DNA of 64,000 bases from Microcebus murinus (taxonomy: Eukaryota > Chordata > Mammalia > Primates > Cheirogaleidae), in contig NC_134129.1 of NCBI RefSeq assembly GCF_040939455.1, positions 18,426,001-18,490,000 on the forward strand. The letters run 5' to 3'. Below the pieces are notes generated by a model. The model was not told the DNA's origin. It was given only the letters and a program-made list of their open reading frames with translations, and ran no database searches. Shown in pieces: positions 24,581 to 38,345 of this stretch. The position numbers and the translations under genes were made by a program. The stretch's first letter is position 1; each line of letters begins with the position of its first letter.

Positions 24581-25185
24581 CAGTGTTTCCCTGAAAATAA
24601 GACAGGATCTTATATTTATTTTTCCTCAAAAAGACACCCTAGGGCTTATTTTCAGGGGATGTGTTATTTTTTTTAAGGACGGTACAACCATCTCCATTGA
24701 TTCAAATAGAGTGAAGTCGTCTTCTTCTGGAACATCATCCTCACTCTCCAAACCCCAAATCCCATCCTGAATGTCTTGCGACTCTGTTTCCTTTAGAGTC
24801 ACCGGCCCCGATCTCTCCTGTGGGGCACTAGAGCTCTCATGGGGCGGATGAGAAGGGCTGCTCGTGTTCTTTCCCGCTCTGCGACGACACGCATGGGTTG
24901 TGCAGATGCGCTGCACAGCCACGCCCGTCACTGGGGCTGATTTTCATAGCCACGCCCCTCACTAGGGCTGATTTTCATAGCCACGCCCATCACTAGGGCT
25001 GATTTCCATAGCCACGCCCATCACCAGGGCTGATTTTCATAGCCACGCCCATCACCAGGGCTGATTTTTCATAGCCACGCCCATCACCAGGGCTTATTTT
25101 CGGGGTAGGGCTTCTATGGCGCACATGCTCAGAAATCCTGCTAGGGCTTATTGTATGGGTAGGTCTCATTTTCAGGGAAACACAA
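24581..25185 (-). mobile_element. TA-flanked pogo/mariner-like element, copy 2
   Basis: 605 bp, antisense. Left end CAGTGTTTCCCTGAAAATAA; right end TTTTCAGGGAAACACAA. Flanked by TA (24579-24580 and 25186-25187). Six 31-bp units lie at about 24919-25104. The minus-strand frame shared with copies 3 and 4 is open across 24626-24931 (TGVAVQRICTTHACR ... SQDIQDGIWGLESEDD ... EEDDFTLFESM). The usual stop after FESM is changed, so the frame runs on to 101 codons. Confidence 0.88.
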
Positions 25186-25499
25186 TAATGACCCTCTTTT
25201 TTCATATTTAAAATCATTTATAATGCAAGACAAAACGGGCTTTTCCTCTGCGTTTCTATTCTTGTCTGAGGTTAATGCCTGACACATTTCCTCTCCTGCC
25301 TCGTAGCTTTTGATTTTATGGCAATAATTTGGTTTCACACATTTGGATTCGTGCATTATATTTTAATCCAAACACAAATTCACAGGACATTAACCACGTG
25401 CTGTGCCCTGAGGTGTATACACTGGGGCGTGGAGCCTATCTGAAAAACATGAGTGCAGGCAAACCCCATCCTAAGGGAGTCAGTCTAGCCTAGTGAGGG
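25186..25499. other. No recognised feature
   Basis: Short unique interval; nothing supported. Confidence 0.4.
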
Positions 25500-25749
25500 T
25501 AAGCCCATGTAAGACTTCCATTATACGGAAGATGAAGTCTAACCTTCTTCATGCATGACATTGTTCACGATTGCTCTGCAACCTGACTTTGGAGCCTCAC
25601 TTAAGTCCATCTCTCCTACGTACCCATTTTACAGACATATCATCCTATAATTGGATTCCCTTCACAGAAGGTGGTCTTCTGCACCTTCTTGGCTTTATGC
25701 AAGATGAACTCTCCTTCAGAAATAGCTGCATGTCTCTTTTATTATACAT
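25500..25749 (+). mobile_element. L2 LINE fragment
   Basis: Sense L2-like text (GAAGTCTAACCTTCTTCATG, then GCAACCTGACTTTGGAGCCT). It ends at the L1 insertion that begins at 25750. Confidence 0.6.
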
Positions 25750-27147
<1,398 letters not shown>

Positions 27148-27701
27148 AATGTTAATTCTTTAGGGTTCTTTCTTTTGATTCTGATATTTGGGTAGAGTTG
27201 GCGTCTAAGGGGGGGGGGTATTTCTGTAGCTAAGAGTAGGGGCTTTCTGCTTCTTACTTGTACCATATGTATTGTATTACAGTTATTTTAGAAACGGATT
27301 CTCTCCCTTACTCTTCCTATCTCTTCTCTCCACAACACGTGGCAGCAAAAGCACAGTGCAGAATCCACTGGCATTTTATTTAAATTGATGAATTCTATGG
27401 GAGCACAGAAAGAAATATTAATTCTTGCCTCTAGATGAGGAATCAGGAAAGACTTCTAAGAAGAAGAGGTTTATTTCACTTAAAAATTGCACCACAACTT
27501 AAAAAAAAAAATCAGTCCAAAAAATTCGTTCTATATAAAACTTTTCAGACTCTCAATACTATTTAAAAGGCTAAGAACGTGATACTACATCGCTCCTTTT
27601 CCTCAAGAAGTCTAACCAGCTTTTCTTGACATATTTCTGCCCAGACCTTGTATCCTAAAGAATCATAGAGCTACCTGAAAAAAAAAAAATTTTAAAAAGG
27701 T
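27148..27701. other. No recognised feature
   Basis: Contains a G10 run near 27211-27220. Otherwise unassigned. Confidence 0.4.
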
Positions 27702-28041
<340 letters not shown>

Positions 28042-29600
28042 AAAGAAAAAGTTTTGAAATCTGTATAAGTGGTTTTAGGCTCTTAGAGAGAATTTTACAA
28101 ATAACCAACACACAGTTAACATGATCACATGTGAGTTATTATCCTCAAAATGTTAAATAAACATTTTCCTTAAGATTTCTCCTAGAAATAATTTTCTAGT
28201 TATTTGATTTTTATTGCAGTTTAATTAGAAATACGTCCCCATTCCCTGGAAATAGAAAACAAAATCGCATTCTTCTTTAGCTGTCCCTTAAGTCTTTGAA
28301 ACGCTGAGCATATAATTTCAATATAAAAAAAAACTCAAGTAAATCTATCTATATAATCTGTTTACTTCATTACATTCCTCCTTTGATAATCTCTGAATGT
28401 AGTTTCTAGAGTAAAATAGAATATAAATATTCTTAAACCAAATCATGTAGGCGAATTTACAACTAACTGCTTTTTTGTGTAATCTCTAAATAAGGCATTT
28501 AACTAAGAAGTTTGTTTACAAAAAAAGTGTCTGGTTGGCTTTTCTAAAGTGAATGTGATGCTTCATTAAGGCAGAGTATTGACAACATCAGATATCTCTG
28601 TCTTAGAAGCACTTGCAGAAGTGTGTACAGTTCTTCCTTTATTTCACAGTGCCCGTCTCTAACTTTCTCGCTCCCAAACCACTCAACAGCCCTACAGAGA
28701 CTCTTCTATTGGTGTCATGAGTGGGGGGGAGAAGAAAAAAAAAAAAACAGTTCTGAAATACTGTTGACTTCTCTAGCATTTAAAGGACAAGCATGGGGTT
28801 CTGAGGGCAGTAGAAAACGAGCAATCCACTCACTCAGAAACGGTTATGAATATGTTTTTAGTACAAAGTTTGCGTCTGTACTTGAGAGTTGCGATTGCAA
28901 TGAACTTCCAGAAGCAAGTACGCATCTTCATCTAGCTCAAGGAAGGAGCAAAGAACACAGTAGCAATGCCTTGCCTTTGGCGTGTTCTTAACTTACGTCT
29001 GCCAGAGGTCACACATTAGGGAATAAAGAGTCCAGTATATTAATAATTCATGGTCTATTCTTGGAGAGACGGAAATTATTCCCTGCAACAGTGATTCTCA
29101 ACCTGTCTTCTGTTTAATGCACCTAAAGAAATATGGCCAAACTGGGATCTTGATGTGCTAATCGAGGAGAAGCAGGCTTCTGTAAACTTACTTAAATGTT
29201 TGCTTGGTTTGCTCTTTGGTAGAACTGTCAAGCCCAAGAAAGAGATTCCTTACTATGGCTGTTCCTACAGTCATGGAACCTATATTGTCAAATGTAGCGG
29301 AGAGCACAGAATACTTTGTATTCCCCTAAGAAGTCAGAACTAGCACCAATGGATGGAAATCACTGGAAAAGTAAGATTATCCCCCCCCCCCCCAGAGTAT
29401 AAGAGCTACCTAACAGTCATACCTACCCAACCATGGAATAAACTGCTTCTAAAATGTTGAATTTTATTCCAATAAAAATAGATAAGCAGCTACCAGGTGA
29501 CATCTACCTGGGGTTCTTATAGAATAAGAACATGGCTCATTAGCAAAACCCTGGATTGGAGTCACACTACGACACAATACCCTAGTATCTCACTCCTCCC
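28042..29600. other. Unrecognised; one 122-codon frame
   Basis: A plus-strand frame (28623-28991) has no recognisable domain and no clear gene context; I treat it as chance. A C13 run is at 29381-29393. Confidence 0.4.
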
Positions 29601-29604
29601 CCAC

Positions 29605-29770
29605 CACAAATCCTTAGGCAATTATTTAACCTCAGGAAACTTATATAAGCCTGAGTCATAGTGAATGTCAATTTTTACTCTATACACACCTTTAGACTAC
29701 TGTCAGATTCATATGAGATAATGGATGTTAATATTTATTTTGGAAACCTAGGCATAGTGGATAGTCATAG
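29605..29770 (+). mobile_element. Degraded MIR
   Basis: AATCCTTAGGCAATTATTTA followed by ACCTCAGGAAACTT and later CATATGAGATAATGGATG fits a sense MIR with many changes. Confidence 0.5.
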
Positions 29771-30299
29771 TTGTGAAAAATAAAGCATTCACAGCCTTAT
29801 ATTGTAAGTTAGTTTCAATACCCTACCTATCAGGACTCTTATTTGCAAAAATCATAATAAATAAAAAAGTGACATTTGGTAGAAACCCTAATTGGGAACA
29901 ACAACAACAAAAAAAATCACAGTTCCAAATGGCAGATTACAGAAAGGTTTGGAGTTATTCCTCTTTGAGAATGACAACATTCACTTATAAAGTTTCAAAT
30001 AAAATGCCAACACAGTCATGAGCTCTTTAAACAAGGTACAGTGAATCAATAAACTCCTAAAGTACATGATACACATATCGATTTAGGGTAAGGAAGGAAG
30101 AGCTGACTCCAGGGAAGACTTAGCAAATTTTGATGAAGTTGAAATGGAAATAAAGGGAGAAGGCAGAAAGAAACTCAACTGAAAAACACTTTGTCTGTGT
30201 GTGTGCTAACAAACTGTATTCCAGGGAACCTTGCTCATTGCTAGTGATAGAAAAGTGAGTGACAGCCCTTGTGCCCAACACACTTCAATTTAAAGAAGA

Positions 30300-30432
30300 G
30301 GCTGTGTCTGGGCATTTGTGGCACACGCCTATAGTCCCAGCTCCTTGAGAGGCTGAGACAGGAGGATCGCTTGAGCTCAGGAGTTCGAGACCAGCCTGGG
30401 CAACATAGCGAGACCCCATTCCTAAAAAGAAA
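30300..30432 (+). mobile_element. Alu monomer fragment
   Basis: Single 7SL-like arm: CACGCCTATAGTCCCAGCTC, GAGGCTGAGACAGGAGGATC, CCAGCCTGGGCAACATAGCG. No second arm. Confidence 0.75.
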
Positions 30433-30819
30433 AATAGATAATAATGATGATACTAATAAAAATAATAAAGAAGAGGATTTGGAAAGATTGCACATATAAT
30501 GCTAAGTATGTCCCAAGTTGACAAAGACAGATGAGTGATAAAGATTGGGCACCAATGCAAATTTCACAATCACAGATACTCATATATTGGGCCCACACTA
30601 AGCTTTCGAGAAATAGGCTGGAGGACTGGATTAGAGAAAAGGCTAATTGCAAGCCTCAGTAATCCAAGATAACTCTAAAATTGTTGGTTTGACAACTGAG
30701 GGCTAGATGTTGTTTGTAAAAGATTTACACCTAGGTCCCACTGAATAGAAATGTCATTATGAAATCAAGAGGAGGAATAAACATCCAAGGTTATTCTCCC
30801 TTTTAATTCTCGTCTCGTA

Positions 30820-31500
30820 GTCATTCATTTATTCAATAAATATGTATTGAGCACCAAGTATGTGCCAGGCAATGTTCTAGGCACTAGAGAATCAGCAATA
30901 AATAAAACAAAATCCCATACCCTAGTGGACCTTACATTCTAATAAAGGAAGAAAGATAATGAACACTATAAATAGGAAAAATGTATGTAAAATGGTAAAA
31001 AGTGTTGTGACAAAAAAATACAGCAAGAAAATTGGATAGGAAGTGCCGAGGGTGGGAATGGGGGGGGGTCCGATTCCAATTTATTTGTGGTCATGGAAAT
31101 TTCCCTTGATTGGGTATCACTGGAGCAAGGACCTAAAAGGCACGGAAATGAATCGTGCAGCTGTCTGGGGACAGAGATTTTCTGGTGTGGCGACATGGAG
31201 CACAGAGAGCCAGGGCAGAGCATGCCTGAGGAGGTGCAGAAAGAGCCAGGTGGTCCTGCGGCTAGAGCAGAGAGACAGGGGGAGGATTAGAAGATAATGT
31301 CTGAAGAAATGGAGGGACAGATGGCATAGGATCTTGGCAGCCACCAGAAGATGTTTTGGTTTTACTCTGAGTGAGATGGGAAGCTACTAGAAGCTTCAGA
31401 GCAGAGCAGAGAGAGAGAGAGAGAGACAGGACCTGAGTTTTGTTTTAATAGGATCGCCGTGGATGATGTTCTGAGGATGGCATGTAGGCGGTCAAGGGCG
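30820..31500 (-). mobile_element. L2 LINE remnant (antisense)
   Basis: Begins with the L2 3' terminus in antisense (TCATTCATTTATTCAATAAA; ATTGAGCACCAAGTATGTGC) and continues into the typical antisense body (GTTTTACTCTGAGTGAGATG, then GGAAGCTACTAGAAGC and a TTTTAATAGGATCGC block). It contains (GA)n at about 31408-31428. Confidence 0.75.
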
Positions 31501-31518
31501 GAAGAAAGGAAACCCGAC

Positions 31519-32090
31519 GGTATTAGTCTCCTCGTGGTGCTGTAACAAATGGTCACAAACTTAGTGGCTTAAAATGGAAAAAATAAAAAAAAAAAACATG
31601 TGCTACCTTATGGTTATGCAGGTGAGACATCTCCCTGGGCTAAAACCGAGGTGAGCACAGGGCTGGGTTCCTTTCTGGAGGCTCTCGGGGAGCACCTGTC
31701 TCCTTGCCTTTTCTGGTTTCCGGGAGAACAGTGAGAGACACAAAGCTTCAGGCTTTGGGGACGGAGGAAGAGCTCGGGAGCCCGGCAGTGTGGACGGCCG
31801 CCCGCAACCTGGCTCGTGAGCCCTTCTCCATGTCCCTCACCGTTCTTCTGGAGTCACGTCACGCCGCCCGACTCTACCTTTCTTCCTTCTTATCTCATCC
31901 GGGAGAGATTCTCCATTTTTAGGGACTCCTGTGATCGGATTGTGCCTCCCTCTCTAATCCAGGGCACTCACCCCATCCCAAAGTCCCTGAATTAATCGCA
32001 TCTACAAAATTCCCTTTTGCCATGTAAGGTTCTAACGATGAGGTCACGGGCATCTCTAGGGGATGGGGCATGCATTTCTCTGCCCATCAA
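31519..32090 (+). mobile_element. Ancient LTR-type repeat, family uncertain
   Basis: GCTGTAACAAATGGTCACAA, CTTAGTGGCTTAAAATGG, TTCCTTTCTGGAGGCTCTCG and CCTTGCCTTTTCTGGTTTCC resemble a well-known interspersed mammalian repeat that I associate with ERVL/MLT-class LTRs. The ends are not defined and no internal viral genes are present. Confidence 0.5.
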
Positions 32091-34131
32091 ACCGAGGTAC
32101 TCACGATCTGCCTTTTGCTTGTGTTATTCTTATTTGCGTGCTTGGCCTCGTTCTCTTTCCAAAGCAGCTAACTCTTTGCAGGGATGGACTCAGTGGGTCT
32201 CTCTCCCCTCGGTCGCCGTGTCTTGTTTCCCGGTCTGACCTGTCTCTCACTACCTGCTTGGCTTTCCAGTTTCCGTTCCCAGCTGTGGGAAGGCGAAACC
32301 GAATAACCATGGACCAGAGAAAGACTCCTGGGGTCTGAGAGCAGCGTAGGATTTGGGAAGCTGTATGTTCTGTCTGTATAGGAAGTTTGTATTCACACTG
32401 GCATGGGCACAGCAGGAGGAGATGCTTGGAAGGGTGCTAGACCACCATCTGGGTGAAGGCAGAGGGACAGACCATACGGCATATGGAGGTACATTTCCAG
32501 CTCTGTGACTCTGTGCAAAAGTCCTTTCAGTAGAACAGAGATGGGATCCATAAAGAAAACGAAGTATTTGTCGCTATTCTACCCCGAGCACTTTTATATT
32601 TGGAAAGACTTTGCATTGTTCCTCAAACATATGGTTAGTCTATCTGATGGGCTTATTTATTTATTTATTTTTTTTCTTTTACCCCAAGACAGAAGTCGAA
32701 GTTAATGTAAAGTAATCATTCTCATTGAAATTCCAGGTGAGCACTACCCATAGCGTGAGGATGATGCGAGTGACTGATCTTAGGAACAAAAGGTTTCATT
32801 AAGTTATCAAAGATAATAAGTCGCTTTCATTGACGACTAGGCAACAGTTCGCCAAGAACACGTGACTATCCAAATCTGTGATATTTTCAAGAGGGACTAA
32901 CTCAGCTGCGGCAGCTAATGAAAGTGACCGAAGGGTGTGAATGTTGAAAGATCGGTACAGATCAAGAATCGACTCATGAATCTCATGAGTCATAAGCGTC
33001 TCTAGTGTTTGCCAAAGCCCCACCAGCCCGTAGGTACAAATGGTTCAGCTTTGAGAGTTGGCGTCATGTCCCAACAACTCTCGTCCCCCATCTGCGTCCT
33101 TGTAAAGTTCTCGCACGTGCCTGGGAACCAGGCTTCCTTAGCTGTACCCGTGACTTGCCAAGCACGGTATTCTTCCTCTCTTCTTGTCCTGCTCCTTTTT
33201 GTCTGGGAACTACGGGATCTTTCACATGTCGCTGTATCCACGGACTGTCGTTCCTCTTGCCGGGTACTGCTACCTCTGCAAGGTGCTCCTGGGACTTCTG
33301 CTTGGTCTGTCGCCATACCACGTGGGACATCTGAGCTGAGCACTGGTTTTTGCAGTGCCAGCAAATGAGTGGTGGCATTCATCTCTCACTCTCATATATA
33401 AAACCTGTTAAATACTCTGTGAACGGTTTCTAAAGCATTGTGTCTTACAACATCTTTAGTGGAGTGACTTAAGTTTGCACTTAACAGTCCCATTTGCACC
33501 TGCCAAACCTTCACTGAAGCACTATACTACACTCTGGTAAGAGTTTTAGTCTTTGCTCTAAAAACAGCAGCTTAGAGGTTGGAGAAGAATGTCATCGGTA
33601 TAGAGCAGGTGGACCTGGGTGGGATGGGAGGAAGGATGTGGGAATGAACTGGAAATGGGAAGGTGAACAGAGAGTTGTGCCACTCACGGAGCTGAGGGGT
33701 TAGCTGTAGGGGACAGCCACAAGACTATCCTGCTTTTGAGAATGTCATCACATTAATATGGGAAGGGAGCCAGCCACCAAACACATGGACCCTGCTGTCT
33801 TGCCCTACGTGGCTCTCCCTTCAGTACTTAGCAGTAGTTCTAATATTTAGTAAGGGTTTTAAAATGAACTGCTTTGTTGAATCATTTTGATTAGTTTTCC
33901 ATCCCCTTTAATATGTTTTTATATATTTATTGATTATGCTGTATGCCATCATCTTTTTTGGTTTTTCTTTCTTTCTTTCTTTTTTTTTTTTTTCCATCCT
34001 CTTAACTTAAAACGAATATACCAGAGGGGCCTTTCGAAACAAGAAAAAAAAAATCGAGAGAAGTTAGAAATTAATATTTCGAATGAAAAATAAAACAGAG
34101 TGACAAACAACTTTTTAACAAAAGCGCTGTT
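32091..34131. other. Unrecognised, frame-rich interval
   Basis: Non-repeat-looking sequence. 32799-33382 carries several overlapping frames of 74-126 codons (minus) and 109-119 codons (plus), none recognised. A TTTA run lies near 32650-32672 and CTTT/poly(T) near 33966-33995. Confidence 0.4.
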
Positions 34132-34325
34132 ATAGGGTTTCGCAACCTTAGCACTGCTGATTTTTTGAGGTTGTGGAGGGCTGCCCTGTGTAGGACGTTT
34201 AGTAATATCCCCGGCTTCTGCCTAACAGATGCCAGCAGAAAGCATCCTCCTCCTTAACTGTGATAGCCAAAAATGTCTCTGGAGGCTTCCCGATGATCCC
34301 AGGGGACATTATGAGCCGATTGTAT
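34132..34325 (-). mobile_element. MER20 hAT-Charlie element
   Basis: AGGGTTTCGCAACCTTAGCA at the left end, GCCCTGTGTAGGACGTTTAG in the middle, and CCAAAAATGTCTCTGGAGGC with CCCAGGGGACATTATG towards the right match MER20 reversed. About 190 bp, near full length; the right terminus is degraded. Confidence 0.85.
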
Positions 34326-35583
34326 TGTAAAATGTGATTAGTGTTTTTAAGTTACACACGACAGGACCAGAGTTCTTTGAGAAGATGGGGGGACACTGTT
34401 TGAGAAAGTGTCGTAGAAGAAATGACTAATGACTAAATTAGAGGTGGCCCGTGTGAAAAGAGTAACAACAACAACAACAAAAACGTGCTAGGGAGGGAAA
34501 TAAAAAAGCTATCCCAGGCCAGACCTGCATGTCTCAAATTGCACACCACGTTGCAGATCGACAGCTCATCTTGTGCTGGGTCAGTCCATAAATTCTAGTC
34601 TGTCCACACCCACCTTTCTGAAGTCCACGCGATTAATGTAGTAGGTTCTCTAATCTTTAGCAATTAGAAAGGGAGAGCTGCTTTTTATTTCCCTGTTGCC
34701 TTGATATCCATCAAAAAGGGTCAGCATAAGCCAGGATCCCTGTCCTGAATTCTCGAGGGAGAGGAGAATAGAGGAAATCACGGCGAGGGCATGACAGCTC
34801 CGCAATCTTCCATTAAGCTGCGTGATGAGCACTCCGGGGAGATGCCCAGGGTCCCTTGTCTGTCCAGGCCACTTGCAGGGAGAAATCTCACTGCAGTGCT
34901 TGATTTGACTGATTCTCACCCAGCACCCTCACTTCCCCTTTCCCTCCTACGACCAGATTCCAGTTTGACACAGTTCCTGGTTGTGAATGCTTCGGATGAC
35001 TAAAGAGAAACGCTGCTCAATGGCTTTGGATAGCGATTTTTGAAAAAAAAATTTGTAATCCAAAATAGATGGGAAGAGGATCTCAGTCTGTTGCAGGAAA
35101 GGCTGATGGTGATGGGCCGTATTAGACATTTTCTGGTTCGTGAAATTAATAGCATTGTCATTCAAACAGGATATAAAAGTAAACAGCTTATTTTCAATTT
35201 CCTAGCCCTCAGGCAGGTCATGTATGGCATGAATAACTTTCCCAATCATAACAGTAATTGTTTTTATATTTGATGAAGAAGAAAAAAAAAAAAGTCTGAT
35301 AACATTAGCAGTTCCGTGATGAGAAAATCAGAAAGAAGAACAATCACAAATGAGATAGAGACTAAAATGGCATTAGCCAGAAATAATTTTCTATGATTAT
35401 GAAAGGAGAAAGTATGATTTCTGCCCTAAATCTGTTACTTGCAAATAATGTGATAACAGCTGATATATTTTCAGTAGTACTTATTATGATTTAAAAGAGC
35501 CATACAATTTATTTTTTAGATATAATTACTACTGCAGCCTTATTTTTTTTTATATATAATATTCTGTTTTCCATATATTTCCT
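34326..35583. other. No recognised feature
   Basis: Contains a short (AAC)n at about 34462-34481. No gene is supported. Confidence 0.4.
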
Positions 35584-35766
35584 GAGGCCTCCCGAGTAGC
35601 TTGGACTACAGGCATGCACCACGACAACCGACTAATTGTTTCTAATTTTAATAGAGACAGGGTTTCGCTCTTGCTCAGGCTGGTCTCAAACTCCTGAGCT
35701 CCAGCAATCCTCCCACTTCAGCCTCCCAGAGTGCTAGGATTACAGGCGTGAGCCACCGCGCCTGGT
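35584..35766 (-). mobile_element. Partial Alu
   Basis: Antisense Alu from within the right arm (GCCTCCCGAGTAGC) to the 5' end (CACCGCGCCTGG). The last ~110 bp of the right arm and the A tail are missing. Confidence 0.88.
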
Positions 35767-36461
35767 CTTAAGGTTCTTTCAAAGGAAAGTTCCAAAATAT
35801 TAGGGGATGGTATAGGATCACTATTCACATCGTTTAAAATCAGATATTCTAGAATCTGATCTTCCTGTCTGGGAAACCCTGAAAATCAAATATTGATGCT
35901 AATAATAACATATTTTGTTGGGTCCTATGCCCCGAATCCTAGCTGAGTCTAATCTGAGCTTTAGGTATCTCTTTGGATATCTCTTGAGTTGGTGAGGGAA
36001 TAACAGCCTGGTTTGATCACTATGTGCCATTATCAGAGATTAACTATACATCCCCTGGGAAGATTTAATGCAGGCACAGACTGAAGGCACTTAACCAAAT
36101 CATGAAGTACTTTGTGAGACACGTGAGCATAAAAGCAGCAGAGCCTAGGGTTCAAGGTGAAAAACCGAGGCATGATATGGGGTAACGCATCATTTCCCAC
36201 ATCCACATGGGACAGAACATGGTCCTCTGTACTGTGAGGACAGAGGGAAATCGGGTAGTATTTTGGAACTTTGAACATGACAGGATTAGGAGAATCAGAG
36301 TGACCACTCCCATGGAGGTGTCAGATTTGGGGTTCCATGCTCCAGCAGCCCCCCTGGGCACTGGACACCCACCAGTGAGAGGACTGTCTTGGAAGAAATG
36401 AAGCTCTACGTGAGAGATCACGCAAGGCACCCCTGTGGTTCCCAGGCCATCCTGTGACATA
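35767..36461. other. No recognised feature
   Basis: Unique-looking sequence directly before the third TA-flanked element. Confidence 0.4.
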
Positions 36462-37147
36462 CCGTGTTCTCCCCAAAATAAGACAGGCTCTTCTATGTAT
36501 TCTTCCTCAAGAAGACACCCTAGTAGGGCTTATTTTCAGGGCATGTGTTATTTTTTTTAAGTACGGTACAAATCTACATTGAGTCAAATAGAGTTAAGTC
36601 ATCTTCTGGAACATCATCCTCACTCTTCAGACCCCGAATCCCATCCTGAATGTCTTGCAACTCTGTTTCCTTTAGAACCACTGGCCCTGATCTCTCCTGT
36701 GGAGCACTAGAGCTCTCACGGGGCGGATGAGAAGGGCTGCTCGTGCTCTTTCCCCCTCCTCGACGACACGCATGGGTCGGGCAGATGTGCTGCGCAGCCA
36801 CGCCCGTCACTAGGGCTTATTTTCATAGCCACGCCCATCACTAGGGCTGATTTTCATAGCCACGCCCACCACTAGGGCTTATTTTCATAGCTACGCCCAT
36901 CACTAGGGCTTATCTTCATAGCCACGACCACCACTGGGGCTGATTTTCATAGCCACACCCATCACTAGGGCTGATTTTCGGGGTAGGGCTTCTATTGCGC
37001 AAATGCTTAGAAATCCTGCTAGGCTGACGCCACGGCACTCACTCTAGCCTAGGCAAGAAAGCGAGACTCTGTCTCAAAAAAAAATAAATAAAAGAAATCC
37101 TGCTAGGGCTTATTTTATGGGTAGGGCTTATTTTCAGGGAAACACGG
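36462..37147 (-). mobile_element. TA-flanked pogo/mariner-like element, copy 3
   Basis: 686 bp, antisense. Ends CCGTGTTCTCCCCAAAATAA and TTTTCAGGGAAACACGG, with TA on both sides (36460-36461 and 37148-37149). Six 31-bp units lie at about 36798-36985. The shared minus-strand frame is open for 78 codons (36574-36810; TGVAAQHICPTHACR ... SQ-region LQDIQDGIRGLKSEDD ... FDSM). A truncated Alu with its TSD interrupts it at 37009-37107. Confidence 0.9.
37009..37107 (+). mobile_element. Severely 5'-truncated Alu with perfect TSD
   Basis: Only the last ~65 bp of an Alu plus A-rich tail (GGCACTCACTCTAGCC ... AAATAAATAAA) sits at 37024-37092, between two identical 15-mers AGAAATCCTGCTAGG (37009-37023 and 37093-37107). 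The duplicated target belongs to the surrounding transposon. Confidence 0.95.
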
Positions 37148-37149
37148 TA

Positions 37150-37690
37150 GGTGGGGAAGATGAGCCAATTACGTAAGAGTGGTGTAATCTGACAGGCACA
37201 GGAGCATGTTTGTTTTCTCCATAGACCCACCCCATGAGCTTCTGTTCCAGTGTTGACCTTGGCTTAGGGTGCCCGTCCTTGAATACTTCAATGCCCGCTG
37301 ACCTCTTCACTGATAAACTTCTGAGTTCAGATGAACTGACATGCTCACAATTTCCCTTTATAAATCAATTTTTGATAACACTGTCCTTTCTCTAGCTTTC
37401 ACCTTTTCCATAGTTAATTTTTTTTTTTAGATAAAAAAAAACCCTTCTAATATAAAATAATGTATTAAAGACTTGGTTTCCTTTTTTAAAGTTGGAATGC
37501 TTTTGATAACATATCTTAAGAACTTTGTAGCCAATTATTATCTTGAAGGAAAATAAAAAGCTTTCAGATAAGGAAATTCCATTTCCTATACAGAAGCACC
37601 ACTAACCGAGTCCCACGGACCATGCATTTACCTGTAAAGAACCAAAAGTGTTTAACTAAGAACCTAACAAACACCTGGAAAGCAGATGCA
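37150..37690. other. No recognised feature
   Basis: AT-rich unique sequence. Confidence 0.4.
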
Positions 37691-38345
37691 TTTCAAAAAT
37701 TCTCCGTGCTATTCTCTGAAGACCTTGAGTTTAGCTAATTATGAGAACGCTCCTTCCTTGAACACGGTATTTAAAATCGGGGGTGTTGAGATTTTGAGGA
37801 TGGGAGAGCTGTCTCTAACCCGTCTCTATGGGAATGGTATGTTGGCACGGCCGTCTGCTACCACAAGTCACTCCTCCCTGTGTCTGTGCGCCCTTTTGCA
37901 AGGTGACCTTGCCACTCCTGCCACAATAGAAGGAGAGTCTATTGTCTTCGCCTTCTCATGGCCGGAACGACCTTCTCACTTGCCTTGACCCACGGAATGT
38001 GCCAGTACTGACGCTGCAGATTCCACCTAGACCTTAATAAGGGGCCTGGAAGCTTCTTGCCCTCGCATGCTCGGGACCTTGGACTACCATGCTCTGTGGG
38101 CGGGAGACCATCTGGGGGTGACAGGACATCCCCAGCGTGAACCCTCAGATACGAACGAAGCTGTCCTCAGTCGAGTTGTCACATGGCTGAAGCCCACAGG
38201 GGGGACTCCAGATGAGACCAGTGAAAGAATTGTCAAGATTACTAATGCAGAGCATGAAGAGATGTTAAAAAAAAAAAAAAGTCATTATTGTCTTAAGACA
38301 CTAGGGTTTAGAGTGTTTTGTTATGCGGCAATAATAACAAAAATA
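37690..38345 (+). mobile_element. Ancient LTR-type repeat, family uncertain
   Basis: CTTGCCACTCCTGCCACAAT, ATAGAAGGAGAGTCTATTGT, then near the end TTGTCTTAAGACACTAGGGT and TGTTTTGTTATGCGGCAATA match the flow of an old MaLR/ERVL-type LTR 3' end (GCCACTAAG then TTTGTTACGCAGCAATA in the usual form). No viral coding sequence. Confidence 0.5.

Noticed and set aside
24581..25185. Assignment of the TA-flanked family to piggyBac
   Set aside because: piggyBac duplicates TTAA; all four copies here are flanked by TA only.
28623..28991. 122-codon frame as a possible gene
   Set aside because: No domain, splice context or repeat-independent support; length is within chance for 64 kb.
29085..29150. MER5A-like start (CAGTGATTCTCAACC)
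   Set aside because: Only the first ~15 bases match; the rest and the other end are absent.
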